A DNA stretch of 64,000 bases from Cellvibrionaceae bacterium 1162T.S.0a.05 (GCA_000964245.1 LANB01000001.1:1343501-1407500), one strand, 5' to 3'; positions 41,901 to 51,415 are shown, numbered from the stretch's first letter. Program-made: numbers and translations. Notes: generated from the sequence alone by a model not told the origin.

Positions 41901-44900
41901 CCTTTCCCCTGTCAACGGTGAAACAACAGGCCGCGATTATCTGATCCGTTTCTCTATCGACAGTTATCAGAACCCGCTGCCCGAATTGTTTGTCTGGGTT
42001 GATGGTTGGGTACCTGAATTAAATATTTGCGGTGAAGATCATCCCATGTTTATCGGGCCTGATCAGGAATGGGTTCCTGTACCCGGTCTCGGTCTGATGG
42101 CAGATCAAAGCCGCCCACTGACGGACGGAACTGTCGGCACCGAAGGTATCGACCTCAGTAACTTCAGCGTACCCGGCGCACCGGTTTATCTGACCACCGA
42201 TGAAGAAAGTGCAGGCATGGGCAGCATTGACTTTAACTTTGTGTCCAGTGCGGAAGGTTATGACATTGAAGGCGCAAACGGCGCTGTCTTTGCACCACTT
42301 TACGGCGGTTATCAAGGTGGTGTGTTGATGCTGAGTATCGACGAATCTGCCGGTTTCGATCCGCTGTTCGGTATTCATTCTGTCATCGGCGCGAACGTAC
42401 GCGGTTTACTCGAAGGTTTGGCGGCAGACGCAAGTGGAATGACGAACACCATCGCTCTCGACCCGACGAATTTTGATTACGATCGTCTCTACATCATGCG
42501 TGATGCCGGTGGGAAGTTCTGGATTCTCGAACTGCGTTTCATGGATATTTTCACTGAGCCCAACGGCGACGAACAAGCCTTCATCGACTTTGGTTTCGCC
42601 CGCGTGAATAGCCTTGGCGAAGTGAAAATACCCGATGCCGGTTTTGACAGCGCGGGGCCCTCCAATGGCGAAGGCGCATTTCATGAACATCTGCTTTACG
42701 GTGACTGGTTAGTTCTCGACAACCCAGAAGGGTATACCGGGCCGCGCCTGCTTGAACCTCAGGAAGTGTCCTTTGGTGGCAACGATGATTTCTATACCCA
42801 GTTGGAAGGTGCTTCCACAGGGATCTTCATTCGCTATGCCAGCAACCACTTTGAAGACAACATCACCAGTGCGGACGACGTCGATACCGTTTTCGGTAAT
42901 CCACCCGATTACAGCAGCATTCCTGTGCGCCTGAACGCTGGCCGTGCAGGCATTACCTTTGTGAAGTTGAGCTTCAATAAGCAAAACAAAACCTGGGTAA
43001 TGGAACCCTCTCCCGAAAATGCATCCAGCTTTGTGGGCAACCTCAAGCACAATAATATCGTGGCGATTTTCGACAACATGTCAGAAACGCCTGACACCCC
43101 CGCCTACCTCGCCCGCGTGGTACGCGACAAACCCGCTGATGATCCGTATGCAAACTTCGAATTGGGCCTCGAACTGGTTCGTTTCGACGAAATTGCTGGC
43201 AGCAGTGAGGGCGGTGATCTCGATCCGCGTGAAGTCGTGTGCTTCACCGCAGACAGCGCATCTTGCCCAAGCGATCACCCAAGCCTGAGTTTCGCTTCTG
43301 ATCCTTCCACACCGGTCGGTACGGTGTTTGATTCAGATCGCGACGGTGTACCGGCTCTGTTCGACCCCAACGACAATGACCCCAATGTAACGGGTGGCCA
43401 ACCTCCTGCAGGTGGCGGCACAGCAGGCGGCGGTCACGGTTATGGCCTGAGTATCAGCGCCATGGTCGAAGCCACTGTTGAAGGTGATGTGGATCAGGGC
43501 TTCCTTCTGAAAACAGAAGGTCTCTGGCCTGGCGATGTGCAGGCAGTAATTCTGGAAAGTGAGGTGTTCGGTGTGGACGCAGGACCACAGGTCGTCTTCA
43601 CCTGTTCGCCGCCTTCCATGGAAGATGACGTGTTCACCGATTATCAGTGTAACGCCCTGTCTCTCGATGGCGGCGCCTCAGCGAGCTTGCATGCACGCAG
43701 CGGCGAGGGTATCAGCTTTAAATTGAGTACAGATGCAACGGTTATGGAAGGTCTTGGCGATCGTGTTGACTTCAACTACACCGTAACCTTCCGTCAACCT
43801 CAAGACCTCGACGGCACGGTATTAATGTGTGGTACAGAAGAATGCCCTGCACAACCCGATATCGAAGGCCATGCCTCTGTACTTATCCCTGAAAGCACAG
43901 CAACCTTTAGCAATATTAATGTTGAAATCGGTAGCAATGAACCCACTGCGCTCAGCGGTTTGAGTTCACTGGATGTGACCCGCGAAATCGCTTTCCGTGG
44001 CGCCTTGATTCCAGGCGCTCGCGACTATCGCTTGAACATTCACTGCCCGGGCTCACAACCGGGAGAAGAGTACCTACCCGAAGAGTCAATTGACTTCTGG
44101 GCGCCAGGTTCCGATCACACCGGACGCGACATCCAGGCAGAATTTTTTGTCAACGTGCCCTGGATTGGCAATAGAAGTTGTAACTTCAACATCAGTGCCT
44201 ACCTGGAAAATGATGCAGGTGAGTCTGTAGGTCTCAGCACGCTCAGCATCGACGGTGTCAACACCACCGGAGGTGATGGCGGTGGCTACATCGATAACGA
44301 ATTGGTTCTCAGCCTGGATGGAAGCGTTTGTCTGGTAGAAAGCGCAGCAGGATTAATGGTCAGTTCAGAAGCATGTAACGCCGAAAATACCTTGTTCACT
44401 GTGGCCGAATTACCGCTCGACGAATCCAGTACTGCAACACTCAATTTTGGTAGCAGTGTAAGCAGTGCCTGGGCGGACGGTGGCCGCACTTTCCTCACAG
44501 CGGGCAACCTCAATGCGGACGCCATTGTCAGTTTCAATGTTGACTTCAGTGACCCCGACAACATCGTACCGCCCACCTGTGGCGTTGTGAGCAGCGATGA
44601 ATTCTCCGATACCTGTGGCAGTGAAGCAGGTGTTATGACTGAATTCTTCGTGATCTCGTCCGATGGCAGTACATTGATGCTTGATGCGGATATCCCCTTC
44701 CCCATGACCTTTGAAGGACCTGTGGATGAAAGTGGTAATGTCCCTCTAAATGCACCCGGCTTCTTCGTTCTCGTCGATGATATGGGCGAGCAAATTATGG
44801 AACTGGGTGTCGATTCCTTCATGGATGCAGTTGGCGAGCAACAAGCCTGGGCAGAGTTCACCTTGACCAAGGGTGGCAACGACTACAACGGCGATAGCTC

Positions 44901-47298
44901 ACCGATGTCTGTCACTGCACCTGGCTTTATGCAGGTAATGACGGCCAGTGGTCAGCCGGTGGATATTGATCTGCGCTTTGTTCGTCAGACTGAAATGAAA
45001 ATCGCCTGGTGGTTACCTCCACCCCGCTTACCGCTCGTGGGTGACCATGATCTGAATGGCGATGAAGTGGCCGACCTGAACGTCAGTTACAGTGCACCGA
45101 ACTATGTGTTCACCTTCAGTGATGCCTTCTCCGTGGTTACCGTGTTCGGTGACATGGGCGCCGAGGATATCGAAGCGGATATTGATGGCAACTATGTTCA
45201 CAGCGTTGACGAAAGCCGCGGCTGGGTCGACTTCAATACCGCGATGGCAGATGGACCAGAGATGGGCCTCTACGCTGAGCTTCAAGGCGGTGGTGCAGGT
45301 CTCATCGAATGGTGGGAGTTTCATGGCGGCGGCGGTGACGGTGGTTGCAGTGATTGCCCGCAAATGTTGATCAATTTCGGTCTCGACGTCAGTGCGCCCA
45401 CCAGTTTGTATCTCGAAGGTGATGGCTACTTTAACCTCGAAGCCGCAGGTAGTGAGTTCCTTATCTTCACCGCCAGCGAAACTGACATCACAGTCGAACT
45501 GCCAGAAGGTATCAGCGGCATCGACCTGAACAGTTACGATCACCTGAATGATCAACCACTGAGTGGCAGCCCATTGGTATTCACTCGCGAAGACAACGTC
45601 AGTTATTTCATCGACTACTTTGATCCGGACAGCGGCGCAAGTTGGCAAATTGATGTGTATGACAGCGGCTTTGATGTTGTTGTCAGTGTCTTCGGCGGTC
45701 CCGGTGGTGACAGCAGTGGCTGCACCAATCCGGACGGAACACCTTGCGACGGGGGTGAACCTCCACGCGATATCGATGGTGATGGACACAGTGATGACTT
45801 TGACAACTGTGTATTGATCCCCAATGAAGATCAGATGGACAGCGATTTGAACGGTCTGGGTGATCTTTGTGATGTCGCCGTACCGGACATGAGCGGTTAC
45901 TACCTCGCAACTTTAATGCACCTGATGGGCAGCGAAGAGTTTGATGATGAAACGGGCTCCTGTGTTGCAGGCGAAGACACCGCCGCCTTTGCCGAGGTTG
46001 AGCAAATCGGCAATCAGGTCATCTTCCGCTTTGAAACGGGCGAAGAAAATGACGAAGGTCCCTACGCCATTATGGAGGCAAGCGGTGACTTTACGCTGAT
46101 CAGTGATGAAAGTTTTGGTGGTAGCGGCAGTTTCGATGAAACGGGCGGCGCCTTCACTTTCAGCTATGACGAAGTCAGCGGCAGCGATGACGGTATGGTT
46201 TTGTGCAGCGGCGCGGCCACCGTTGACGGCGAGTTACCGACTCCCGTTACTGAACAAAGTGTCGCAGACCTCGGCATCTACTGGTTCGAAGCAGATAGCT
46301 GGGACAGCGATGGTGACGGCATGGACGATGAAATGGAATTTGAATACGGCAATCTTGTTACCGATACCGTAGAAAGTATTTTCGTCTGGGATTTCCTGAG
46401 TACCGCCTGGATGGACATCTCATCCGAAGAACTGGGTACAACTTTCCACATTGGCTCAGGCGGAGTGACTGCAGTAGATGATCTTTACATCATCGACGAT
46501 TTTGTCAGCACCGGCGAAACCATGATTGTTCGTCCAACCGATGCGGGTTCGCCAGTCATGGCCGCCGACCGTCATATTGACCTCGAAGAGTTCAATATTG
46601 AAGGCTTCCCACAATTCGCTTTGATGGACAAGGCTTTTGGTATCGGCCTCGATGAATCTGCAGTGTTCTCTGCCGGTGCGCGCGCGTACATGGCAACCAT
46701 GACGTATCAGGCAGATGTCTATGAGTTTGAGTGTGACTACGACTATGATGACTGGTTTGACACTGCCGGCCTGAGTTGTAACAACATTGTTGCCAGCAGC
46801 TGGACCGAAGTCTCCCCCGGTAATTTTGATCCAACACCTGCTACAGACCTGGATCAATTGATCAACACCTTTACCGAAGTCGAAACAGCACCCAGTGGTT
46901 TCATCTGGATTGGCGAAGGTTGGGATGACATGGGCGAATACAACATTGAAGCCGTACTCGCCTCTGAAACCGGTGACGACACCAGCGCGATTGCCGTTAT
47001 TTATTTCAAGCGCTATTTTGACGGCGGCAACATGATGATAAGCGAAAGCGGAACAATGCCGGTGAACATCGGTGGCATCGACTTGCTGGTCTTTGACGTA
47101 CCGGAAGACATTATCGAGATGGCTGATCTCGAAGAAGAGGACGTGTCTCGCTTCTTCTTCGAAGAAAGCACAATGGAAGGTTCACCCATGGTGCGCGAAG
47201 GTTACTTGATGAAAGCCGGCACGGTTGAACAGTTTAAAGTGTTCAATGCCACCGCTGGCTCCGATGTTATCAGCGCCTTCTCACCCATGATGCCCTAA
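38938..47298 (+). CDS. Giant poly-serine lipoprotein of unknown function (2786 residues)
   Basis: The lipobox LGAC (Cys33) is followed by a Gly/Asp stretch and then a roughly 64-residue Ser-rich linker with scattered Ala (residues 47-110), of the kind used in Cellvibrio-group surface enzymes. Residues about 115-230 look like a carboxypeptidase-regulatory/Fn3-like fold (TVKTDVNGIYSITTDD). Residues 280-480 are acidic helices. Two calcium-binding thrombospondin-3-like stretches are visible near residue 1465 (DSDRDGVPALFDPNDNDPN) and near 2279-2310 (DIDGDGHSDDFDNC...NEDQMDSDLNGLGDLCD). Beta-rich, Gly/Asp-rich segments fill the rest, with few cysteines. The whole protein is strongly acidic. No catalytic motif was recognised. 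A role as a large surface adhesin, scaffold or calcium-stabilised stalk is possible. It is monocistronic, with a terminator behind it. ATG 38938 has only a weak GGGTAA upstream. Confidence 0.85.
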   Translation: MKETDVPSRFRNLFRKVVFPILVVSSLGTLGACSSGGGGDDGGNSPSSSSSSASSSSSSSSSASSSSSSSASSSSSSASSSSSSSASSSSSSSASSSASSSSSASSSSSSGGNKPVTLSGTVSTFGDLSSQSGKVVRKTGTYKSGVKYPQTQGKARAGETITRDDMVPASALVSIFLLRDVNFENPVATVKTDVNGIYSITTDDVRPYLLGRGLIDDTTSDADILVAFRALGKFTVRALVVRDDGAGGQTAQAIQSIADPNDLDEETGEPRPTTVDPIVHRVVKTIVNQISESLQQLDQLGFSAETINTLTESVIATVSSEIERVLEEADQSVIEIPEGQSAQSIIAAQEDELKLDIEAEDLTNLANVLAAEEVDEEQVAALESTVVNADEIVDDDDSTLGSSLDSDQQGLLAGLESALNDTVSDNVSTTMTAAEEAGELDALFELEEGQTAQEALAAAQAEANRVLREALRKFFLSMGLVVVVDANDAGDAGVIAINLFAPAHIPGDQLPGQRALGNRNIRLFKIGDGDLDAGSNFTNDPEAALGVPDSNGVPQAPLYYAPSFSDIVSDLLNGQTEEAFQLALDSAFNAINDPEGTPSSEDYLLVDRLRIYHELARRMEDTALVSQAVINKLVDNKNATIKISRLASVLADNFTWVNEDVNLTPDGFPIFTGRRTALSGGAHVINSSELVKALSLTLGDTAAATSSMLTQRKSFYAQFAPDAVHTAIEKAKFSQSTSFNLLDTLLDTYPSDEAGYATLILGSATIAPTPAYQAERDRLARGLSSAVPATLFGRTLTSESAINVRSALFFLDLLMRSSYITDTERGYFTEFTITDSEGVDNVRLVPNFDNYKFMVPGDSVTVATLVSSLLNVTQISNGEFFPLAQSIVFAGIDGLPSLPEYQEQNLDDFAGDLGSQTNSVNVSCTIERFDGIDPASGDAQDQLNVDVFVVNYNPATGEFQRGENVGATVSSALVAGEGPARRTYTIEGLSPVNGETTGRDYLIRFSIDSYQNPLPELFVWVDGWVPELNICGEDHPMFIGPDQEWVPVPGLGLMADQSRPLTDGTVGTEGIDLSNFSVPGAPVYLTTDEESAGMGSIDFNFVSSAEGYDIEGANGAVFAPLYGGYQGGVLMLSIDESAGFDPLFGIHSVIGANVRGLLEGLAADASGMTNTIALDPTNFDYDRLYIMRDAGGKFWILELRFMDIFTEPNGDEQAFIDFGFARVNSLGEVKIPDAGFDSAGPSNGEGAFHEHLLYGDWLVLDNPEGYTGPRLLEPQEVSFGGNDDFYTQLEGASTGIFIRYASNHFEDNITSADDVDTVFGNPPDYSSIPVRLNAGRAGITFVKLSFNKQNKTWVMEPSPENASSFVGNLKHNNIVAIFDNMSETPDTPAYLARVVRDKPADDPYANFELGLELVRFDEIAGSSEGGDLDPREVVCFTADSASCPSDHPSLSFASDPSTPVGTVFDSDRDGVPALFDPNDNDPNVTGGQPPAGGGTAGGGHGYGLSISAMVEATVEGDVDQGFLLKTEGLWPGDVQAVILESEVFGVDAGPQVVFTCSPPSMEDDVFTDYQCNALSLDGGASASLHARSGEGISFKLSTDATVMEGLGDRVDFNYTVTFRQPQDLDGTVLMCGTEECPAQPDIEGHASVLIPESTATFSNINVEIGSNEPTALSGLSSLDVTREIAFRGALIPGARDYRLNIHCPGSQPGEEYLPEESIDFWAPGSDHTGRDIQAEFFVNVPWIGNRSCNFNISAYLENDAGESVGLSTLSIDGVNTTGGDGGGYIDNELVLSLDGSVCLVESAAGLMVSSEACNAENTLFTVAELPLDESSTATLNFGSSVSSAWADGGRTFLTAGNLNADAIVSFNVDFSDPDNIVPPTCGVVSSDEFSDTCGSEAGVMTEFFVISSDGSTLMLDADIPFPMTFEGPVDESGNVPLNAPGFFVLVDDMGEQIMELGVDSFMDAVGEQQAWAEFTLTKGGNDYNGDSSPMSVTAPGFMQVMTASGQPVDIDLRFVRQTEMKIAWWLPPPRLPLVGDHDLNGDEVADLNVSYSAPNYVFTFSDAFSVVTVFGDMGAEDIEADIDGNYVHSVDESRGWVDFNTAMADGPEMGLYAELQGGGAGLIEWWEFHGGGGDGGCSDCPQMLINFGLDVSAPTSLYLEGDGYFNLEAAGSEFLIFTASETDITVELPEGISGIDLNSYDHLNDQPLSGSPLVFTREDNVSYFIDYFDPDSGASWQIDVYDSGFDVVVSVFGGPGGDSSGCTNPDGTPCDGGEPPRDIDGDGHSDDFDNCVLIPNEDQMDSDLNGLGDLCDVAVPDMSGYYLATLMHLMGSEEFDDETGSCVAGEDTAAFAEVEQIGNQVIFRFETGEENDEGPYAIMEASGDFTLISDESFGGSGSFDETGGAFTFSYDEVSGSDDGMVLCSGAATVDGELPTPVTEQSVADLGIYWFEADSWDSDGDGMDDEMEFEYGNLVTDTVESIFVWDFLSTAWMDISSEELGTTFHIGSGGVTAVDDLYIIDDFVSTGETMIVRPTDAGSPVMAADRHIDLEEFNIEGFPQFALMDKAFGIGLDESAVFSAGARAYMATMTYQADVYEFECDYDYDDWFDTAGLSCNNIVASSWTEVSPGNFDPTPATDLDQLINTFTEVETAPSGFIWIGEGWDDMGEYNIEAVLASETGDDTSAIAVIYFKRYFDGGNMMISESGTMPVNIGGIDLLVFDVPEDIIEMADLEEEDVSRFFFEESTMEGSPMVREGYLMKAGTVEQFKVFNATAGSDVISAFSPMMP
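39076..39267 (+). repeat. Poly-serine linker coding tract
   Basis: About 64 codons of Ser (AGC, AGT, TCA, TCT, TCC, TCG mixed) and Ala. The codons are varied, so the tract is maintained at the protein level rather than by simple DNA slippage. It produces long acidic Leu/Glu frames on the opposite strand, which are not genes. Confidence 0.85.
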
Positions 47299-47322
47299 TA
47301 ACCTCTTTCCTTGAAAATACAA

Positions 47323-47351
47323 TCCCGGTGCTATGCGCCGGGATTTTTTTT
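47323..47351 (+). terminator. Rho-independent terminator after the giant lipoprotein gene
   Basis: TCCCGG (47323-47328) and CCGGGA (47338-47343), extended by flanking A-T pairs, form a stem with a 9-base loop and run into about eight T residues. It lies 24 bp after the stop. Confidence 0.9.
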
Positions 47352-47478
47352 ATCTTCTTCGCGTTTTATCTTCTCAAAAAACCACTCCTCACCCATTAGC
47401 ACCACTCCTCATAGTCTGCTTTCACTCTGACTATGCCGTATTAGAATTTTATAAAAAATCCAAATACTGGAGGGCAAA

Positions 47479-48801
47479 ATGAAAAACCTTGTCACCTGGA
47501 TGTCACCGCTTGTTTTTACAGCAATTATTTTTACCAACTCGCCTGCATTTTCTGAAACAACTGCGCGCAGTAAAAAACAGGAAGTAAATTCGCCAAAACA
47601 CCAGGCTCGCCCAACCTATGGCATAAAAACCAGTCTCTATGAAAAACTCAATCAGATAGACAATTTACTTAACGATCAAAACGTGCTGAATGCAGATGCT
47701 CTCGCACTCGATAAAAGTGAGTTACTTTTCACGCAATGTAACAACTGTAACCCTTACGAATTAGCGACTTTACATCGCTATATTGCATGGCTTGCTTTTG
47801 AAACAGGAAATCAGCAAAAGGCTTTAGATCATTTTAAAAGTATCACTGATCTTTCTCCTGAAATTCCACTTGATTTTGAGCTTGCTGCACTGCTTGCGTT
47901 GGCCAAAATATATTATCAAGAAGAAAATTTTAACGAAGCCTGGACGCATCTCAGCAAATGGCAACAGCTCAGCACCAATATACCGGCAGACATCCATGAA
48001 CTTACTGCGCGAATTCAATATTTTCGGGGTCAACATTCTTCTGCTTTAGCACACATGCAAACTGCAATTGTGCTGGAAGAAGCCGAGGGGCGAATCGCAG
48101 CTGAAGCCTGGTACTTATTTACCCGCAGTTTGTTTTACGAAAAAGAGGACTTTACAGCTTGTCTGCAAGTACAACGCAAACTGGTTACGTATTACAACTC
48201 CCAGGCACACTGGCGAGACCTTGCTGTTTTTTACGGGTTACTTGGTGACAATGAGAACCAGCTCTCTGCGTATGATGCTGCATGGGTGCTCGATGGTTTG
48301 AAGAAGGAAGCGGACATTCTCAACTTCAGTTTGCTTTTACAAAATGCTGGCTACCCCTACAAAGCAGCAACAATTCTGGAATATGCCCTGGGTGATGGCC
48401 GTATCGCCTCAACGAACAAGAGCCTCGAACTCACCGCACGGGCCTGGTATCTGGCTGAAGAACGCGGACGGGCGATTGCCAGCCTGGAAAAAGCCAGTGA
48501 GCTTGGAGCCAATGGCAATTTGCTCGTTTTTCTCGCCGAACTCTATATGGAAGCAGACTTATTTCAGCAAGCCTTGATTTACTTCGATAACGCATTAGAA
48601 CAAGGAGATTTGACCTACCCCGGGCGGGTGCACCTGAATAAGGGTATTGCCTTAATGGAATTGACACAATTTGCCGCTGCACGCAGCGCGTTTCAAAAGG
48701 CTCAACAGGTGAAGGCCACAACCGAGATGGCAACGCGATGGCTCGCCCACCTGCAACATGAAGAAACACGTCACCAGCAACTGCAGCTCTCTCAACGATA
48801 A
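47479..48801 (+). CDS. Secreted TPR-repeat protein
   Basis: A 440-residue protein with a signal sequence (SPLVFTAIIFTNSPAFSE) and then helical repeats of tetratricopeptide type through the whole length. Examples are TLHRYIAWLAFETGNQQKAL, LAKIYYQEENFNEAWTHLSK, FYGLLGDNENQLSAYDAAWV and LAELYMEADLFQQALIYFDN. It is probably periplasmic and acts as a protein-interaction scaffold. Similar TPR proteins accompany TonB/ExbBD transport systems in this bacterial group, but no such genes lie here, so the partner is unknown. GGAGGG before ATG 47479 is a good ribosome site. It converges with a tiny membrane-protein gene, 1 bp apart. Confidence 0.82.
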   Translation: MKNLVTWMSPLVFTAIIFTNSPAFSETTARSKKQEVNSPKHQARPTYGIKTSLYEKLNQIDNLLNDQNVLNADALALDKSELLFTQCNNCNPYELATLHRYIAWLAFETGNQQKALDHFKSITDLSPEIPLDFELAALLALAKIYYQEENFNEAWTHLSKWQQLSTNIPADIHELTARIQYFRGQHSSALAHMQTAIVLEEAEGRIAAEAWYLFTRSLFYEKEDFTACLQVQRKLVTYYNSQAHWRDLAVFYGLLGDNENQLSAYDAAWVLDGLKKEADILNFSLLLQNAGYPYKAATILEYALGDGRIASTNKSLELTARAWYLAEERGRAIASLEKASELGANGNLLVFLAELYMEADLFQQALIYFDNALEQGDLTYPGRVHLNKGIALMELTQFAAARSAFQKAQQVKATTEMATRWLAHLQHEETRHQQLQLSQR

Positions 48802-48802
48802 T

Positions 48803-48988
48803 CTAATCCAACTCGCCCTCGGGTTTGTCGCCCTCATTCGCGCTTGCTTGCAGGCGCGCTTTTTTACGTTCGATCAGTTCTTGCTGCTGCTCAAAATTTT
48901 TCTTTTCCAACCACCGTGAAAACAGGAATGCCAGGGCCGCTATGGCAAGGGTAATGATAATTGCAGTTATCCAGCTCAAAAGTGTCAC
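48803..48988 (-). CDS. Small single-span membrane protein, hypothetical
   Basis: A 61-residue protein from GTG 48988. One transmembrane helix (ITAIIITLAIAALAFLFSRWL) is followed by a charged coiled-coil-like tail (EKKNFEQQQELIERKKARLQ). The amino-acid pattern looks like a real small inner-membrane protein with a cytoplasmic tail. The ribosome site is weak and the family is not recognised. It is alone on its strand between the TPR gene and the cbb3 cluster. Confidence 0.55.
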   Translation of the reverse strand: MTLLSWITAIIITLAIAALAFLFSRWLEKKNFEQQQELIERKKARLQASANEGDKPEGELD

Positions 48989-49278
48989 CGTAGGCAGGGA
49001 AGCGTGATTACTCAGGGATCCAAAAACGAGGCGTCATTATAGCAGCAGTCGGTGAGATCTCACTTTACCCTGAATATCCGATCATGCTTTTCTGATCTTC
49101 CGGGGTGTCGCTTACGTATTGTGCAATATCGAGAAGCCATCGGGATCAGACATGAATCATTTAACGCCGTCAGTAAGGTTGTCAGTGAGCCCGGCCATCA
49201 CACTCCGCCAGCCAGGAACATAAACACCACTCTGACTATGCCTGAAATGCAGTCAAGGCCAAACTAAAACCCGTGTAA

Positions 49279-49321
49279 CTGATTCAAATCAAATCCCCCT
49301 GGCGTGCCCGACTGCTAAACT
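49279..49321 (+). promoter_or_regulatory. FNR/ANR box and -10 element of the cbb3 cluster
   Basis: CTGATTCAAATCAA (49279-49292) differs from the FNR consensus TTGAT-N4-ATCAA at one position. TAAACT at 49316-49321 fits a -10 element placed for a site centred near -41.5, the class II FNR arrangement. The start codon of the YIP1-family gene follows at 49354. The rest of the 365-bp gap (48989-49353) shows no gene. Confidence 0.7.
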
Positions 49322-49353
49322 GTGCGTACTTATGTTCTGAGCGAGCTCTGCCC

Positions 49354-49953
49354 ATGATTAACCCTTTTGGTTTCCTGATTTCTCCACTGAGTCAGTGGCA
49401 AAAAATTGCACAAATAAACGATGATAAATTCGGCGCTTTTATTAGCTACCCGCTTATTATGGCCCTCCTTCCCTGTGTCGCCTGGTATTACGGTACCGCG
49501 ATCAGTGGTTGGACCATCGGTGAAAACCACGATACCGTCCGCCTCACTAGTGACAGTGCTCTGAAGCTGATCATCGCTTTCTACTTAACCATGGTGGTCT
49601 CCATAGGTGTGATCGGGTATGCCATCGCCTGGATGGGCAAAACCTACGGTTTACACACCACGGTGATGAAAGGCATTGCTGTTTCCGCTTTTGCCTCAAC
49701 ACCCATGTTTATCATCGGGTTAACCGGCTTTTATCCCATCATGTGGCTCGATTTAAGTCTCGGTATTTTCGCCCTCTGCTGGTCGGTTTATCTTTTGTAT
49801 ATGGGTATACCGGTTGCAATGAAGATCTCCAAAGAACAAGGCTTTCTGTATACCAGTGCCATTATCGCTGTGTGTTGCGTCATTCTCATGTGCATTATGG
49901 GTGGCTCCGTCATTCTTTGGGACAACGGCTTTATGCCGGTCTTTACTGATTAG
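49354..49953 (+). CDS. YIP1-family inner-membrane protein
   Basis: A 199-residue protein with five or six hydrophobic segments (ISYPLIMALLPCVAWYYGT, LIIAFYLTMVVSIGVIGYAIAW, FIIGLTGFYPIMWLDLSLGI and others). The N-terminal FLISPLSQWQKIA stretch and overall layout match the YIP1 family, whose bacterial function is unclear. It lies directly behind the FNR box and 28 bp before ccoN, so it appears to be the first gene of the oxidase transcript. A role in oxidase assembly or membrane organisation is only inferred from position. Confidence 0.78.
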   Translation: MINPFGFLISPLSQWQKIAQINDDKFGAFISYPLIMALLPCVAWYYGTAISGWTIGENHDTVRLTSDSALKLIIAFYLTMVVSIGVIGYAIAWMGKTYGLHTTVMKGIAVSAFASTPMFIIGLTGFYPIMWLDLSLGIFALCWSVYLLYMGIPVAMKISKEQGFLYTSAIIAVCCVILMCIMGGSVILWDNGFMPVFTD

Positions 49954-49981
49954 TTTTTTTTAATATTCAAGGACAGGCTTT

Positions 49982-51415
49982 ATGAGTGCCTCTTTCGATC
50001 ACCCCGTTTACAACTACAAAGTGGTGCGCCAATTTACGGTCATGACCGTAGTTTGGGGCATAGTCGGCATGCTGGTTGGCGTGTTGATTGCCGCACAATT
50101 GGTGTGGCCCATTTTAAATTTTGATTTACCCTGGCTGCATTTTGGCCGCCTTCGGCCATTGCACACCAACGCTGTGATTTTTGCTTTTGGTGGTTGTGCG
50201 TTATTTGCCAGCTCGCTTTTTGTTGTTCAGCGCACGTGTCAGGCGCCGCTCATTTCCAACAAACTCGCCGCATTTGTTTTTTGGGGTTGGCAACTGATTA
50301 TTTTGCTTGCCGCCATTTCCTTACCGATGGGTTGGACTTCGGGCAAGGAGTACGCCGAGCTTGAATGGCCGATCGATATTTTAATTGCCGTTGTCTGGGT
50401 GGCCTATGCGATTTTGTTTTTTGGCACCATCATGAAGCGCAAAACGTCGCACATCTACGTTGCCAACTGGTTTTTCGGCGCCTTTATTATTACTGTCGCG
50501 GTATTGCATATCGTCAACAGTCTTGCCGTCCCGGTTACGCTAACAAAATCCTATTCTGTTTATGCGGGTGCCGTCGATGCAATGGTGCAATGGTGGTATG
50601 GACACAACGCTGTTGGTTTCTTTTTAACAGCAGGCTTTCTCGGCATCATGTATTACTTTGTTCCCAAACAAGCTGAGCGCCCCGTTTATTCTTACCGTTT
50701 GAGTATTGTGCACTTCTGGGCCTTGATCGCGATCTATATTTGGGCTGGCCCGCACCATTTGCATTACACCGCCTTGCCAGACTGGGCGCAAAGCCTGGGG
50801 ATGGTAATGTCTCTGTTACTGCTCGCTCCGTCCTGGGGTGGCATGATTAACGGTGTTATGACGCTCTCCGGCGCGTGGCATAAATTGCGCGACGATCCCA
50901 TTTTGCGTTTTTTGATTGTCTCCCTGTCTTTCTACGGCATGTCGACTTTCGAAGGGCCGATGATGTCGATCAAAACAGTAAACAGTTTATCGCACTACAC
51001 CGACTGGACGATTGGTCACGTTCATAGCGGCGCACTCGGTTGGGTTGCAATGGTCAGCATCGGTTGTATGTACCACCTTATTCCGATCATGTTTAACCGC
51101 GCGCGCATGTACAGCATTCGTTTAATCAACGTGCACTTTTGGATGTCAACCATTGGAACCGTGTTGTACATCGCCTCCATGTGGGTTAACGGCATTATTC
51201 AGGGTTTGATGTGGCGCGCGTACAACAGCGATAACTCGCTTTCCTACAGTTTTGTGCAAAGCGTGGAAGCCAGTTACCCAGGGTATCTGGTGCGCTTTCT
51301 CGGTGGTGCCATTTTCGCGGCGGGAATGTTACTCATGGCTTACAACCTTTGGCTCACTGCCACCCGCGAGAACCATGAAGATGAGCCTCTGAAGTCAGAG
51401 GAGGGCGCACAATGA
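49982..51415 (+). CDS. ccoN: cbb3-type cytochrome c oxidase subunit I
   Basis: A 477-residue catalytic subunit with about 12 membrane helices. Heme-copper signatures are intact: [15 protein letters not shown] (low-spin heme His), [16 protein letters not shown] (CuB His), [13 protein letters not shown] (the CuB His pair) and [10 protein letters not shown] (heme ligands near the end). Length is standard for CcoN. It reduces oxygen to water with high affinity and pumps protons. Its stop overlaps the ccoO ATG by 4 bp. Confidence 0.96.
   Translation: MSASFDHPVYNYKVVRQFTVMTVVWGIVGMLVGVLIAAQLVWPILNFDLPWLHFGRLRPLHTNAVIFAFGGCALFASSLFVVQRTCQAPLISNKLAAFVFWGWQLIILLAAISLPMGWTSGKEYAELEWPIDILIAVVWVAYAILFFGTIMKRKTSHIYVANWFFGAFIITVAVLHIVNSLAVPVTLTKSYSVYAGAVDAMVQWWYGHNAVGFFLTAGFLGIMYYFVPKQAERPVYSYRLSIVHFWALIAIYIWAGPHHLHYTALPDWAQSLGMVMSLLLLAPSWGGMINGVMTLSGAWHKLRDDPILRFLIVSLSFYGMSTFEGPMMSIKTVNSLSHYTDWTIGHVHSGALGWVAMVSIGCMYHLIPIMFNRARMYSIRLINVHFWMSTIGTVLYIASMWVNGIIQGLMWRAYNSDNSLSYSFVQSVEASYPGYLVRFLGGAIFAAGMLLMAYNLWLTATRENHEDEPLKSEEGAQ

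Noticed and set aside
44286-45789. Two long minus-strand frames (197 and 253 residues)
   Set aside because: Both are antisense to the giant lipoprotein and arise from its biased codon use; no motifs.
49052-49267. 71-residue frame in the gap before the cbb3 cluster
   Set aside because: No ribosome site or domain; the gap is better explained as promoter region with the FNR box.
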